Shown piece after piece: positions 15,213-22,608 of a stretch of 64,000 bases of DNA. How positions within the stretch are numbered: the stretch's first letter is position 1; each line of letters opens with the position of its first letter. Origin of the DNA: an uncultured Pseudomonadota bacterium (GTDB taxonomy: Bacteria; Myxococcota_A; UBA796; CAJQPC01); the NCBI GenBank assembly GCA_913060515.1, contig CAJXRZ010000021.1, forward strand, positions 18,510-82,509, in the 5' to 3' direction. The notes under the pieces are model-generated. The model did not search any database, was not told where the DNA came from, and worked only from the letters and a program-made list of their open reading frames with translations. A program made the position numbers and the translations under genes.

Positions 15213-16639
15213 GGCTGGGTCTCCACTGGTCCAGAGACCTGGACGGTGCCGATGTGGCCTTCCTGAAGTTCCGGCACCGGGGTGTCTCGCGTCTCGGCGT
15301 AGAAGCCGCGAAGTAGGTTGCCGGCGACCTGGGTGCGGTACCAGGCGCTGCCGCGGTGGTCGCTCATGGGGGTGAAGTCCAAGGCGGCGATGGCCAGCTC
15401 CAAGTTCTCGTCGTTCCAGGGCTTTCCGATCAACATGGCCTCGGTCGCGGAGGCGCGTTTTGTGGTGGCGGCCATGCCTCCGTAGGCCAGGCGCGCGGAG
15501 CTGACGATTCCAGCGGAGAGCTCGACTACGAAAGCCGCACTGACCGCGCTGATGTCCATCTCCCGACGCTTGGAGACCTTGTAGGCGCCGCGCAGGGTGT
15601 TGGGCTTGGGGTGGGGGATGTCGATGTAGGCGAGGATCTCTCCGGGCCGCAGATCGATCTTGCGGTAGTCCAGGAAGAAGTCGTCCAACAGCACACTGCG
15701 CTCTCCCGCCTTCGAGGCCAATACGACGCTGGCGCCCAGCGCCATGAGCACCGGAGCGCTGTCTCCGATGGGGCTGGCGGTGCAGAGGTTGCCGCCCAGG
15801 GTGGCCCGGTGCTTGATCTGGCGACTGGCGAAGTAGCGCAGCATGCGGGTGAGGATGGGCAGAGGCGCGGCGCTCTCCAAGTCGGCCAGGGACATGGTGG
15901 CGCCAATTCTCCAGCCGGTCTCGCGGCGCTCCAAGCCACCGATGGGCAGGGCTTCAAGGCTGATCAAGGTGGGGAAGCGCACGCCCTTCTGGGTGATGTC
16001 CAGCCCCAAGTCGGTGGCCCCGCACACGAGCGTTGCTTTGGGGTGGTGCTCCAGGAGGGGCCAGAGCGCCTCCAGCGTGGCAGGGCGAAAGAAGCGCTCC
16101 TCGCCGGCTTGGTAGCTCAAGGCTTCGATTGGCGGGCTTTGGCCTTGAAATCCGTCGGCGGGGTGGGTGCCCGCGACCTGCTCCAGAGCTTGGCGGATGG
16201 GGCGGTAGCCGGTGCAGCGACAGAGGTTGCCGCAGAGCTGGTCGTCCAGCTTCCAGGCGTTCTCTGGGCCCTTTAGGTCGGGCCGGTGACCGGCCTCGAA
16301 GATGGACATCACAAAGCCGGGCGTGCAGTAGCCGCATTGGCTGCCCAGGGTCTCGACCATCGCCTGCTGGGCGGGGTGAAGTGGCTTGCCTGGCTCGCTG
16401 AGCCCTTCGACGCTGAGCACCTCCCGGTCGGCCATGGCGGGCAATGGCACCAAGCAGCTGTTGATGGCCTTCCAGCTCTCGCCCTCCCGAATCGCCACCG
16501 TGCAGGCCCCGCAGTCTCCTTCGGCGCAACCCTCCTTCGTGCCGACGTGGCCGCGCTCGCGCAGCCAGTCCAGCAGGGTGGTGTTGGGGGAGACATCGCG
16601 GATGTGACGGCGGGTGCCGTTGAGGGTCAGGGAGAACAT
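15209..16639 (-). CDS. xdhA: Xanthine dehydrogenase-type FeS/FAD subunit
   Basis: Fused small subunit of 476 aa. A plant-ferredoxin-type [2Fe-2S] domain carries Cys38, Cys43, Cys46 and Cys62. A second all-helical [2Fe-2S] domain carries QCGYC (Cys102, Cys105) and CRC (Cys140, Cys142). From about residue 175 there is an FAD-binding domain (ATLVCGATDLGLDITQK) and a CO-dehydrogenase flavoprotein C-terminus. It passes electrons from the molybdenum subunit to NAD+. This is the common two-gene bacterial xdhAB layout. It is the first gene of the pair and its promoter must lie in the repeat-rich spacer 16640-16873. Confidence 0.92.
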   Translation of the reverse strand: MFSLTLNGTRRHIRDVSPNTTLLDWLRERGHVGTKEGCAEGDCGACTVAIREGESWKAINSCLVPLPAMADREVLSVEGLSEPGKPLHPAQQAMVETLGSQCGYCTPGFVMSIFEAGHRPDLKGPENAWKLDDQLCGNLCRCTGYRPIRQALEQVAGTHPADGFQGQSPPIEALSYQAGEERFFRPATLEALWPLLEHHPKATLVCGATDLGLDITQKGVRFPTLISLEALPIGGLERRETGWRIGATMSLADLESAAPLPILTRMLRYFASRQIKHRATLGGNLCTASPIGDSAPVLMALGASVVLASKAGERSVLLDDFFLDYRKIDLRPGEILAYIDIPHPKPNTLRGAYKVSKRREMDISAVSAAFVVELSAGIVSSARLAYGGMAATTKRASATEAMLIGKPWNDENLELAIAALDFTPMSDHRGSAWYRTQVAGNLLRGFYAETRDTPVPELQEGHIGTVQVSGPVETQP

Positions 16640-16653
16640 CCGCGCATTCTAAC

Positions 16654-16841
16654 GGAGCAAGTCGGGTTGAACGCTCCGCCAAGGACAAGCAAGCGGGGTT
16701 CAACGCGCCATTCTGGTGCCACAGACGGCGTTCTGGCGGCGTTCCAGGCCCCTTTCAGCCCTGTCTGGCCTGAAACGGGGGCGAACTGGAGCGTTGAACC
16801 CGACTTGCTTCGGAGAGCTGGAGCGTTCACCCTGACTTGCT
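16654..16841. repeat. Cluster of four inverted/direct repeats in xdhA upstream spacer
   Basis: The spacer 16640-16873 has no gene. It holds four versions of one ~22-bp motif. Two are in one orientation (16654-16677, beginning GGAGCAAGTCGGGTTGAACG, and 16689-16709). Two are inverted (16788-16811, beginning GGAGCGTTGAACCCGACTTG, and 16820-16841). Between the arms, CCCCTTTCAG (about 16749-16758) pairs with CTGAAACGGGG (about 16771-16781). The outer arms can pair over about 22 bp with one mismatch. The layout resembles REP/BIME-type palindromic clusters. A regulator-binding array for xdh is the alternative. Confidence 0.75.
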
Positions 16842-16873
16842 GGGTTCAGGGGCGAGCGCGAGTAGGCTCAACG

Positions 16874-18037
16874 TCAGCGTTCTCTTGGGGCGCAGGACTC
16901 CGGCAAGAGCACGCCCATGTCCAGGCAGCCCTCCCAGAGATCCACGCGCTCATCGCTGTAGGGGTCGCTGTGGGTGCTGCTCTGGTGCACCTCACAGGGG
17001 GTCACCAAGGCCTCGACGAACACGGCGCCCAGTCGTCGGGATTCGCCGGCGAGCAACCCGTCGGCGTTGATGGGGCGGCCGTGCTCGAAGCGTTGACCGT
17101 CCGCGCAGCGCAGCTCGGTCCGCAGGCTGGCGTTCTCTCGGGCCGCGTGGGCAGGTGGCGTCTGGTTGGCCAACACGAGGGAGGAGATGGTCACCCCGGC
17201 GCTGCTCAGGTTGTCGGCTCGCACATCGCTGATGTGGAGCAGCGGGGCGGGCTCTGGGGTCCCCGTGGGCTGCTCGGGGCACGGGCCGTCTTGGAGCTGG
17301 CCGTGGTCCAGGCACATGCGGCTCTGGCGGCGTCCTTCGGCTTGGGACATCTGCACCATGACCTCGCAGGTGGAGGAGGCCGTGATTCGATGCTGGAGTG
17401 CAAGGGGGTGGGTGCCCGCTGCGGGCACCTGGCGATCGAAAGTCATGGCGTTGCGGAGCCAGCGCTCTCCCACCTTGCAGCGGCTGTTCAGGGCGAAGCT
17501 GGCTTGGGTCTCGTTGAATGTGGCCTGTCCGGTGAGCTTCAGAGTGTCGTTGTCCCAGCTTAGGGTGAGATCGCGGATCGGTGCTGGGCCCGGCAGCGGG
17601 GGCGGCAAGGGGACGATTCGGGACTCGACGATGTCGGTGAGCAGGGCGTCGTTGACCGAGATGCTGGAGAGCTTGCCATCGTTCTCCTTGAGCACCAGCA
17701 GCTTGCCGTTGGAGAGCTCGCCTTTGACCAGGGAGACGTGGTTCATCTTCTCGATCTGGCGGTAGAGCCACTCCTGTTGCTTGGGGCGGTAGTAGGTGAC
17801 CGAGAGCCACTTTTCACTGCCCTGGCGCAGGCCCAAGTACTCGGCCCGGCGGCCAAAGTTCTCCTGGCTGAAGTCCGGGTAGCTCTCGGGGTAGGCCAGC
17901 ATCGCGTAGGCGGCCGCGTCGTCGTGGGCGGCCAAGGCATCCAGGAAGGCCTGGGCGTTCTGGGCGGGCTTGGAGTCCCCAGGATGTGTAGGGTCGGCTG
18001 GGGGACCACAAGCCAGAAAAATGCTCAGCACGATCAT
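16874..18037 (-). CDS. Lipoprotein of unknown function
   Basis: 387-aa protein with a very short signal MIVLSIFLAC (lipid Cys10, no basic residue). Residues about 25-75 (AQAFLDALAAHDDAAAYAML, then SYPDF) resemble the start of NTF2/SnoaL-like DUF4878-type domains. After a Pro-rich segment (PLPPPLPGPAP) the C-terminal half carries scattered Cys (SRCKVGERW, TCEVMVQM, CLDHGQ, GPCPEQP, LRCADGQ, VTPCEVH, EGCLDMG) that may form disulfides. I cannot assign a function. It is single on its strand and divergent from 18106-19092 over a 68-bp gap. Confidence 0.75.
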   Translation of the reverse strand: MIVLSIFLACGPPADPTHPGDSKPAQNAQAFLDALAAHDDAAAYAMLAYPESYPDFSQENFGRRAEYLGLRQGSEKWLSVTYYRPKQQEWLYRQIEKMNHVSLVKGELSNGKLLVLKENDGKLSSISVNDALLTDIVESRIVPLPPPLPGPAPIRDLTLSWDNDTLKLTGQATFNETQASFALNSRCKVGERWLRNAMTFDRQVPAAGTHPLALQHRITASSTCEVMVQMSQAEGRRQSRMCLDHGQLQDGPCPEQPTGTPEPAPLLHISDVRADNLSSAGVTISSLVLANQTPPAHAARENASLRTELRCADGQRFEHGRPINADGLLAGESRRLGAVFVEALVTPCEVHQSSTHSDPYSDERVDLWEGCLDMGVLLPESCAPRER

Positions 18038-18105
18038 GAGACGGACTCCGTGTCAGGCGATTAAGTGGAGGGTCTGGTGCCTGCGAGGTCAGGCTGGGAG
18101 TAGCG

Positions 18106-19092
18106 ATGGACTTTTCTGCCTTCTGGGCCTTTTGGACCGAGCATGAAGCCGCCCTGTTTGAGGGGGTGCAGAGCGGCTTGGGCGAGGCCTTGATCGCTGC
18201 GGTGAGTGAGCAGGTTCATGCGCTGCACGATGGCTTGGGCTGGGAGTTTGGGCCTGGAGATGGCGGCCTGAGCTTCGCGCTGAAGACCGGTGGTGACCCC
18301 GCACAGCGACGGGTCGCCCGCGCTTGGATGGCCAGCGCGCCTCCCTTTGAGCGCTGGCAGTTCTTCGACGCGATTCCTCCGGGGCCTATCGAGCAAGTAC
18401 AGAACTTTTCCCTGAGTTTTGGCGAGGAGGAGATCAGCTTCTCGGAGCTGCGCTTCGCCCTGGATCCCGAAGATGACCGGCAGCGTGTGCATGTGCGGGG
18501 CTTCCACCCTGCCCTGGTCGGTGCCGAGACCCAACACCAGCTCAGCGTCTTGTACACGGTCCTGGACACCACTCTGGGAGAGGCCGCTGTGGAGCTCTGG
18601 CTGGGGCAGATCGACGTTGTGGAGGAGCCCTTGGAGGAGGGCCTGGACCTGCCAGGCCTGCGTCGTGCCATCGACGCCCAAGGGGAGGCGTGGATCGAGG
18701 CTGGGGAGGCCTGGGCCAGCGCCCGAGGTGCAAACCGAGAGACCGAGATGCCGGTGCTCTTCACCCTGAACATGAGCGCGAAGCGGTGGAACCACCCCCT
18801 GTTGGACACCTACTTTGAGCTGGTGCTCTCCTACCCGGCGCGGGAGGATGGTCTGCCCAACCCCAGTGACTACGAGACCTTGATGGATCTCGACGAGAAG
18901 GTCTGCGAGGCCCTCCCAGAGGAGGTGCTGCACTTGGGCAGCCGCATGGGAGAGGGGGAGCGGGTGCTCTTTGGCTACGTGGATGGCCAAGACACCGATG
19001 GGCTGCGGGCCGCAGCGGTGCAGTGCCTGGGCAGCGACATGGGCTTACGCTTGGAGAAGGATGCGATGTGGGAGCGCCGGATGATGGCCTAA
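18106..19092 (+). CDS. Unknown acidic cytoplasmic protein
   Basis: 328-aa protein starting at ATG 18106 with GGGAG at 18095-18099. It has no signal peptide or membrane segment. The N-terminal half (LSFALKTGGDPAQRRVARAW, FERWQFFDAIPPG) and the C-terminal part (VLFGYVDGQDTDGLRAAAV) are reminiscent of DUF695-related proteins, but I hold that resemblance loosely. It is acidic and rich in Glu, Asp and Trp. It stands alone, divergent from a lipoprotein gene and convergent with 19104-19502. Confidence 0.75.
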   Translation: MDFSAFWAFWTEHEAALFEGVQSGLGEALIAAVSEQVHALHDGLGWEFGPGDGGLSFALKTGGDPAQRRVARAWMASAPPFERWQFFDAIPPGPIEQVQNFSLSFGEEEISFSELRFALDPEDDRQRVHVRGFHPALVGAETQHQLSVLYTVLDTTLGEAAVELWLGQIDVVEEPLEEGLDLPGLRRAIDAQGEAWIEAGEAWASARGANRETEMPVLFTLNMSAKRWNHPLLDTYFELVLSYPAREDGLPNPSDYETLMDLDEKVCEALPEEVLHLGSRMGEGERVLFGYVDGQDTDGLRAAAVQCLGSDMGLRLEKDAMWERRMMA

Positions 19093-19103
19093 GGCTCAGA
19101 GCC

Positions 19104-19502
19104 TCAGACTTCGATGGCCGCCATCAACGTGTTTAGGTCACGCTCGTCCCGGACGCTGAGCACGTCGAGTGTTCGATCGCAGCTCTCACAGGCTGCGTAT
19201 TCGCAGAAGACCAGGCAGCGGGTGCAGAAGTGGAAGGGCTGGGGGTAGGCCCGAACACGCGCGCCTAGCGCGGCAGTGTAGGTGCTTGGTGGAGGGATTT
19301 TGACCCGTTTGAGGCTGTTGCCCTTGGAGAGCAACAGCAGACCGAGCAGTCCAAAGAGCACGGCGATGCCCAGCGGCAGGGCGAGAAAGACGCCGTTGTT
19401 CCAGCTTCCGAGAAAGCCAGCGAGGCTCAGGCCGGAGACCCCAAGGCAGAGCGCAGCGCCTCTGTACCCCAGGCCCATCAGCCAATCGATCAAGTCCGTC
19501 AT
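19104..19502 (-). CDS. Small membrane protein with C-terminal zinc-ribbon-like motif
   Basis: 132-aa protein with two N-terminal membrane helices (about residues 17-34 and 39-59: GAALCLGVSGLSLAGFLGS and VFLALPLGIAVLFGLLGLLL). A soluble tail carries FCTRCLVFCEYAACESC, with four Cys in two CxxC pairs typical of a zinc ribbon. Its ATG overlaps the stop of the upstream gene 19499-20923 (4-bp overlap), so the pair is translationally coupled. The function is unknown. Confidence 0.75.
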   Translation of the reverse strand: MTDLIDWLMGLGYRGAALCLGVSGLSLAGFLGSWNNGVFLALPLGIAVLFGLLGLLLLSKGNSLKRVKIPPPSTYTAALGARVRAYPQPFHFCTRCLVFCEYAACESCDRTLDVLSVRDERDLNTLMAAIEV

Positions 19503-20923
19503 TGTTCCCCTCCATACCAGAGCATCGCACTACGTACCGGTCGCACGCGCCCCGATGCGCCTGCGGTCACCATCTCCGTGTCCGGCAAGTCTACGCCGCC
19601 CAGCTCCCTGACCCAGAGGCGCTTGGAGCTGCCTCCGTCTAGGTTCATGGCCTGGGTGCAGCCCTGTCTGCGCAGCAGCTTGGCCAGCCCGTGCAGAGTC
19701 AGACCCAAAGCGTGTTTCAGGTTCCGTCCGTCCACGCAAGCGAGGACCAAGCTGCCATTTGGACGTATTCCAACACCCAGTCGGGGCAGCAAGTTCTGGT
19801 CGAAGGTCTCATCGGCCGAGAAGGTGATGGGCGGCGCGGTGCCTGCAAAGTCCTCGGGGGCGCGCTCGATCTGTAGCTGACCGTCGCGCAACAGACTGGG
19901 TCCACCGGCCATGGCGTTGTGCCAGGGCGCCTGGATGCCCAGCGCGCCCAGCTCTGGCAGCGGGTGGCCCTTGGGCAGAGCGATGACGGCCCCGTTCAGG
20001 GGGATGCGTTGGGCACCGTTGGCCACCGAGACCACCTGGTGATCCACCAAAGCGAAGGATGGACCCCAGCCATCTAAACTCACTGGACCCCACGCTCTAT
20101 TAAAGAGCGTCGGGTCCTGATCCAGGGTGCTGGGGTCGTTGTGGCCGGCGACCCTGCAGTGCCAGTCTCCTTGCCTCAGTTGCAGGCCGCTGAGGGTGGT
20201 GCGCTCGATGCGCGGGGGGCCGTGCTTTGGGGCCCAGAGCGCGGCCCGGGCCAGCAGGGGCAGGCTGTGAACTTGGCCTTCTGAGACCAACATGCCGACG
20301 GGGTCGCCTCTTTGGGACGGGGCTGCGATGTCGGCCTCGGAGTAGAGGAAGAAGCCGCCGGAGCTGGCGGCCAGTGCACCCTGTTGCGCGGCGATCTCCG
20401 GGAGAGTTCTGCCCTTGCAGAGGTGGGCCGAGAAGCGTGGCGTGTCCAGCTCCAAGAGATGAATTCGTGTGGGCCCGAGCACGCTGTCGCCGACGATGCG
20501 GCCCAGTCGGGACCCGGCCTGCAGCGCCTGCCACTGCGCCGGAAGATCCCAAGGCTGGGGCAAGTCGCTGTTTTGGTAGGGCAGCTGTGCGCCCAGGGAG
20601 GCGTAGTAGTCGGCCAAGGCTCGGATGCGGGCTGCGTGCGGGCCTGGCGCCGCAAGGATCTCCTCGCATCGGCAAGCCAGAGCGATTCTGAAGGCGGCCG
20701 CTGTGGGGTGAGCTTGGCTCTGGAGCAAGGCGTCCGTCGCCAGCAACCGGCGCTGGAAGAGGGCAGCCTGGTCTTCATTGACCTCGGCTGCGAGGACAGT
20801 GTGCACCTGTAGGTGGGGCAGAGGATCCGGGATCGTGCTGCGCAATGTGGGCCCAGGGAAGGCTTGCAGCTTCTCCCACACCTGGGCGGAGACACGGGGA
20901 CGGAGCTGCTTGAGCCAGGACAT
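19499..20923 (-). CDS. Phosphodiester glycosidase-like (NAGPA domain) protein
   Basis: 474-aa protein starting at ATG 20923; a TTG at 20953 is the alternative. The C-terminal half has NAGPA-family features: ASSGGFFLYS (residues about 205-214), AMAGGPSLLRDGQLQI, RLGVGIRPNGSLVLACVDGR, and TQAMNLDGGSSKRLWV, the conserved MNLDGGxS signature. Known members cleave GlcNAc-phosphodiesters or act in exopolysaccharide metabolism. No clear signal peptide is seen, which is unusual for this family. The ~190-residue N-terminal part is unrecognised. It sits 8 bp behind the SpmA/B-like gene and is coupled to a small membrane zinc-ribbon protein. Confidence 0.82.
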   Translation of the reverse strand: MSWLKQLRPRVSAQVWEKLQAFPGPTLRSTIPDPLPHLQVHTVLAAEVNEDQAALFQRRLLATDALLQSQAHPTAAAFRIALACRCEEILAAPGPHAARIRALADYYASLGAQLPYQNSDLPQPWDLPAQWQALQAGSRLGRIVGDSVLGPTRIHLLELDTPRFSAHLCKGRTLPEIAAQQGALAASSGGFFLYSEADIAAPSQRGDPVGMLVSEGQVHSLPLLARAALWAPKHGPPRIERTTLSGLQLRQGDWHCRVAGHNDPSTLDQDPTLFNRAWGPVSLDGWGPSFALVDHQVVSVANGAQRIPLNGAVIALPKGHPLPELGALGIQAPWHNAMAGGPSLLRDGQLQIERAPEDFAGTAPPITFSADETFDQNLLPRLGVGIRPNGSLVLACVDGRNLKHALGLTLHGLAKLLRRQGCTQAMNLDGGSSKRLWVRELGGVDLPDTEMVTAGASGRVRPVRSAMLWYGGEQ

Positions 20924-20931
20924 TGGGCCGC

Positions 20932-22548
20932 TCAGCCGAGCAGCAGACGGCAAGCCAAGATGGCTCCGATAAAGCCGGCAAAGTCGGCGCTCAAACCCGC
21001 CAATGCGGCGTGGCGGGTCTTGGTGACGTTCACCGCGCCGAAGTACACCGCCAGCACATAGAAGGTGGTCTCGGTGGAGCCCTGCAGGGTGCTGGCCAGG
21101 TAGCCAATGGGGCTGTCTGGGCCGTGGGTCTGGATGAGCTCGATCATCAGGCCGTAGGCGCCGCTCCCTGAGAGGGGGCGGAGCAAAGCCATGGGTAGGA
21201 TTTCCGCTGGAATACCCAAGGGATGCAGCAGGGGCCCCATTGCAGAGCCCAGCAGGCTCATGCCACCGGCCGCGCGAAGCATGCCCACGGCGAAGAGGAT
21301 GGCGACCAGGTAGGGGATGATCTTGACCGCGGTGCTGAAGCCGTCGCGGGCACCTGCGACAAAGACCTCGTAGACCTTGACCTTTCGCAGTGCGCCAAAT
21401 CCCAAGAGCAAGACGACCAGAGCCGGAATGACGCCGTCGCCGATCTGGTCGCTGACGTGGCGCAGCTCATCGGGCGGGTTCTTAAAGGTGGCCACGGTGA
21501 AGCTGAGCTGCTCGCAGTCATCGCCGGTGCACAGCAGGGTGTAGGTGCCCAAGCCATCGGGCACGAAGCGGCCGCTGGTGACCTCGGCCGCAGTGCCCGG
21601 AATCCCAGGGTCAGCAAGGGGATGCACCATGCTCTGGACCTTGGTGGAGAAGGCTGAAGGGCCCCCCTTGTGGACCTGAGCTGCGGTCAGAGACCACTGC
21701 CCTCCTTTGGGAAGCTGAATGGTGGCCCACCGCGGGGCGACCATGTCGATGCCGACGACGGGCGGCTCGGCTTGCACGTCAGCCAAGAAGGCTGCGCCCA
21801 GGGCAGGCCCCGCCAGGGCAAGCACCACGCCGACCAGGATCGCGCGAAGGCTCCAGACGCGCCAATCGTCCGGGGTGGGGGTGGCGTAGTCCAGCAGCTC
21901 TTTGACCTCTTCAGAGTCCTCGGACTGCTCTTCGGTCTCTGCCTCTTCCTCTTCTTCGGGGGCGGTGATCTTGAAGATGCCCAAGCGAGAGAGCAGCTTG
22001 GCGGCCGTCACACCCACGATGGTCGAGAGCAGGGTGGCGAAGAGGGTGGTCGCCATGATGCCCCAGGGATTCAAGCTCCCTTCGGCAGCGCGAATGCTGA
22101 CCACGCCACTGGGCAGCAAGGCCAGCCCAGAGGTGTTGATCGCCAGAAACAGGCACATGGCGTTGGTGGCGACGCCCTTGTACTTGGAGAGCTTGTTGAG
22201 CTCCTGCATCGCCTTGATGCCGAGTGGCGTGGCGGCGTTCCCCAGACCCAGCATGTTGGCTGAGATGTTCATGATCATCGCCGCCATGGCAGGGTGCTCC
22301 GCCGGCACTTCTGGGAAGAGGCGCGTCATGATGGGGCGGATGGCGCGGGCCAGCAGGCGCAGCAGTCCGCCTTCCTCGGCGACTTTCATCAGGCCCATGA
22401 ACAGAGCCATGTAGCCAATCAGCCCAAGAGCCAAGTCTACACTGGACTTTGCGCCTCCGAGGGCGGCCAGGGAAGCCTCCTCCAGAGTACCGGTGAGCAG
22501 CGCCAATGCGCTAGCGATGAGGACGATGCCAAGGAAGATGCCGTTCAC
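20932..22548 (-). CDS. SpmA/SpmB-type nucleoside-recognition membrane protein with inserted domain
   Basis: 538-aa polytopic membrane protein in which two Gate/nucleoside-recognition halves are fused. The SpmA-like half is residues 1 to about 190 (MIMNISANMLGLGNAATPLG is the family signature). The SpmB-like half is from about 365 (IIPYLVAILFAVGMLRAAGG and LRPLSGSGAYGLMIEL). Between them lie a Glu-rich linker (EEEEEAETEEQSEDSEE), one helix, and an extracytoplasmic insertion of about 110 residues with CTGDDC. Fused SpmAB proteins occur in non-sporulating proteobacteria with unclear function. The large insertion is unusual. Confidence 0.85.
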   Translation of the reverse strand: MNGIFLGIVLIASALALLTGTLEEASLAALGGAKSSVDLALGLIGYMALFMGLMKVAEEGGLLRLLARAIRPIMTRLFPEVPAEHPAMAAMIMNISANMLGLGNAATPLGIKAMQELNKLSKYKGVATNAMCLFLAINTSGLALLPSGVVSIRAAEGSLNPWGIMATTLFATLLSTIVGVTAAKLLSRLGIFKITAPEEEEEAETEEQSEDSEEVKELLDYATPTPDDWRVWSLRAILVGVVLALAGPALGAAFLADVQAEPPVVGIDMVAPRWATIQLPKGGQWSLTAAQVHKGGPSAFSTKVQSMVHPLADPGIPGTAAEVTSGRFVPDGLGTYTLLCTGDDCEQLSFTVATFKNPPDELRHVSDQIGDGVIPALVVLLLGFGALRKVKVYEVFVAGARDGFSTAVKIIPYLVAILFAVGMLRAAGGMSLLGSAMGPLLHPLGIPAEILPMALLRPLSGSGAYGLMIELIQTHGPDSPIGYLASTLQGSTETTFYVLAVYFGAVNVTKTRHAALAGLSADFAGFIGAILACRLLLG

Positions 22549-22570
22549 CCCTTGACCGTCGCCCGATGGG

Positions 22571-22584
22571 CTTGACCTGTCAAG
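22571..22584. other. Small perfect palindrome upstream of SpmAB-like gene
   Basis: CTTGAC-CT-GTCAAG lies in the 60-bp gap between the sulfatase-like gene and the SpmAB-like gene. The 6-bp arms are perfect. It could be a binding site or a weak hairpin after the sulfatase gene. There is no T-run, so it is not a clear intrinsic terminator. Confidence 0.4.
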
Positions 22585-22608
22585 GTATTGGTGGCCGCTC
22601 TCCTGCTT

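Noticed and set aside
13818..15266. Plus-strand frame opposite xdhB
   Set aside because: Antisense shadow of a gene with all molybdenum-hydroxylase motifs.
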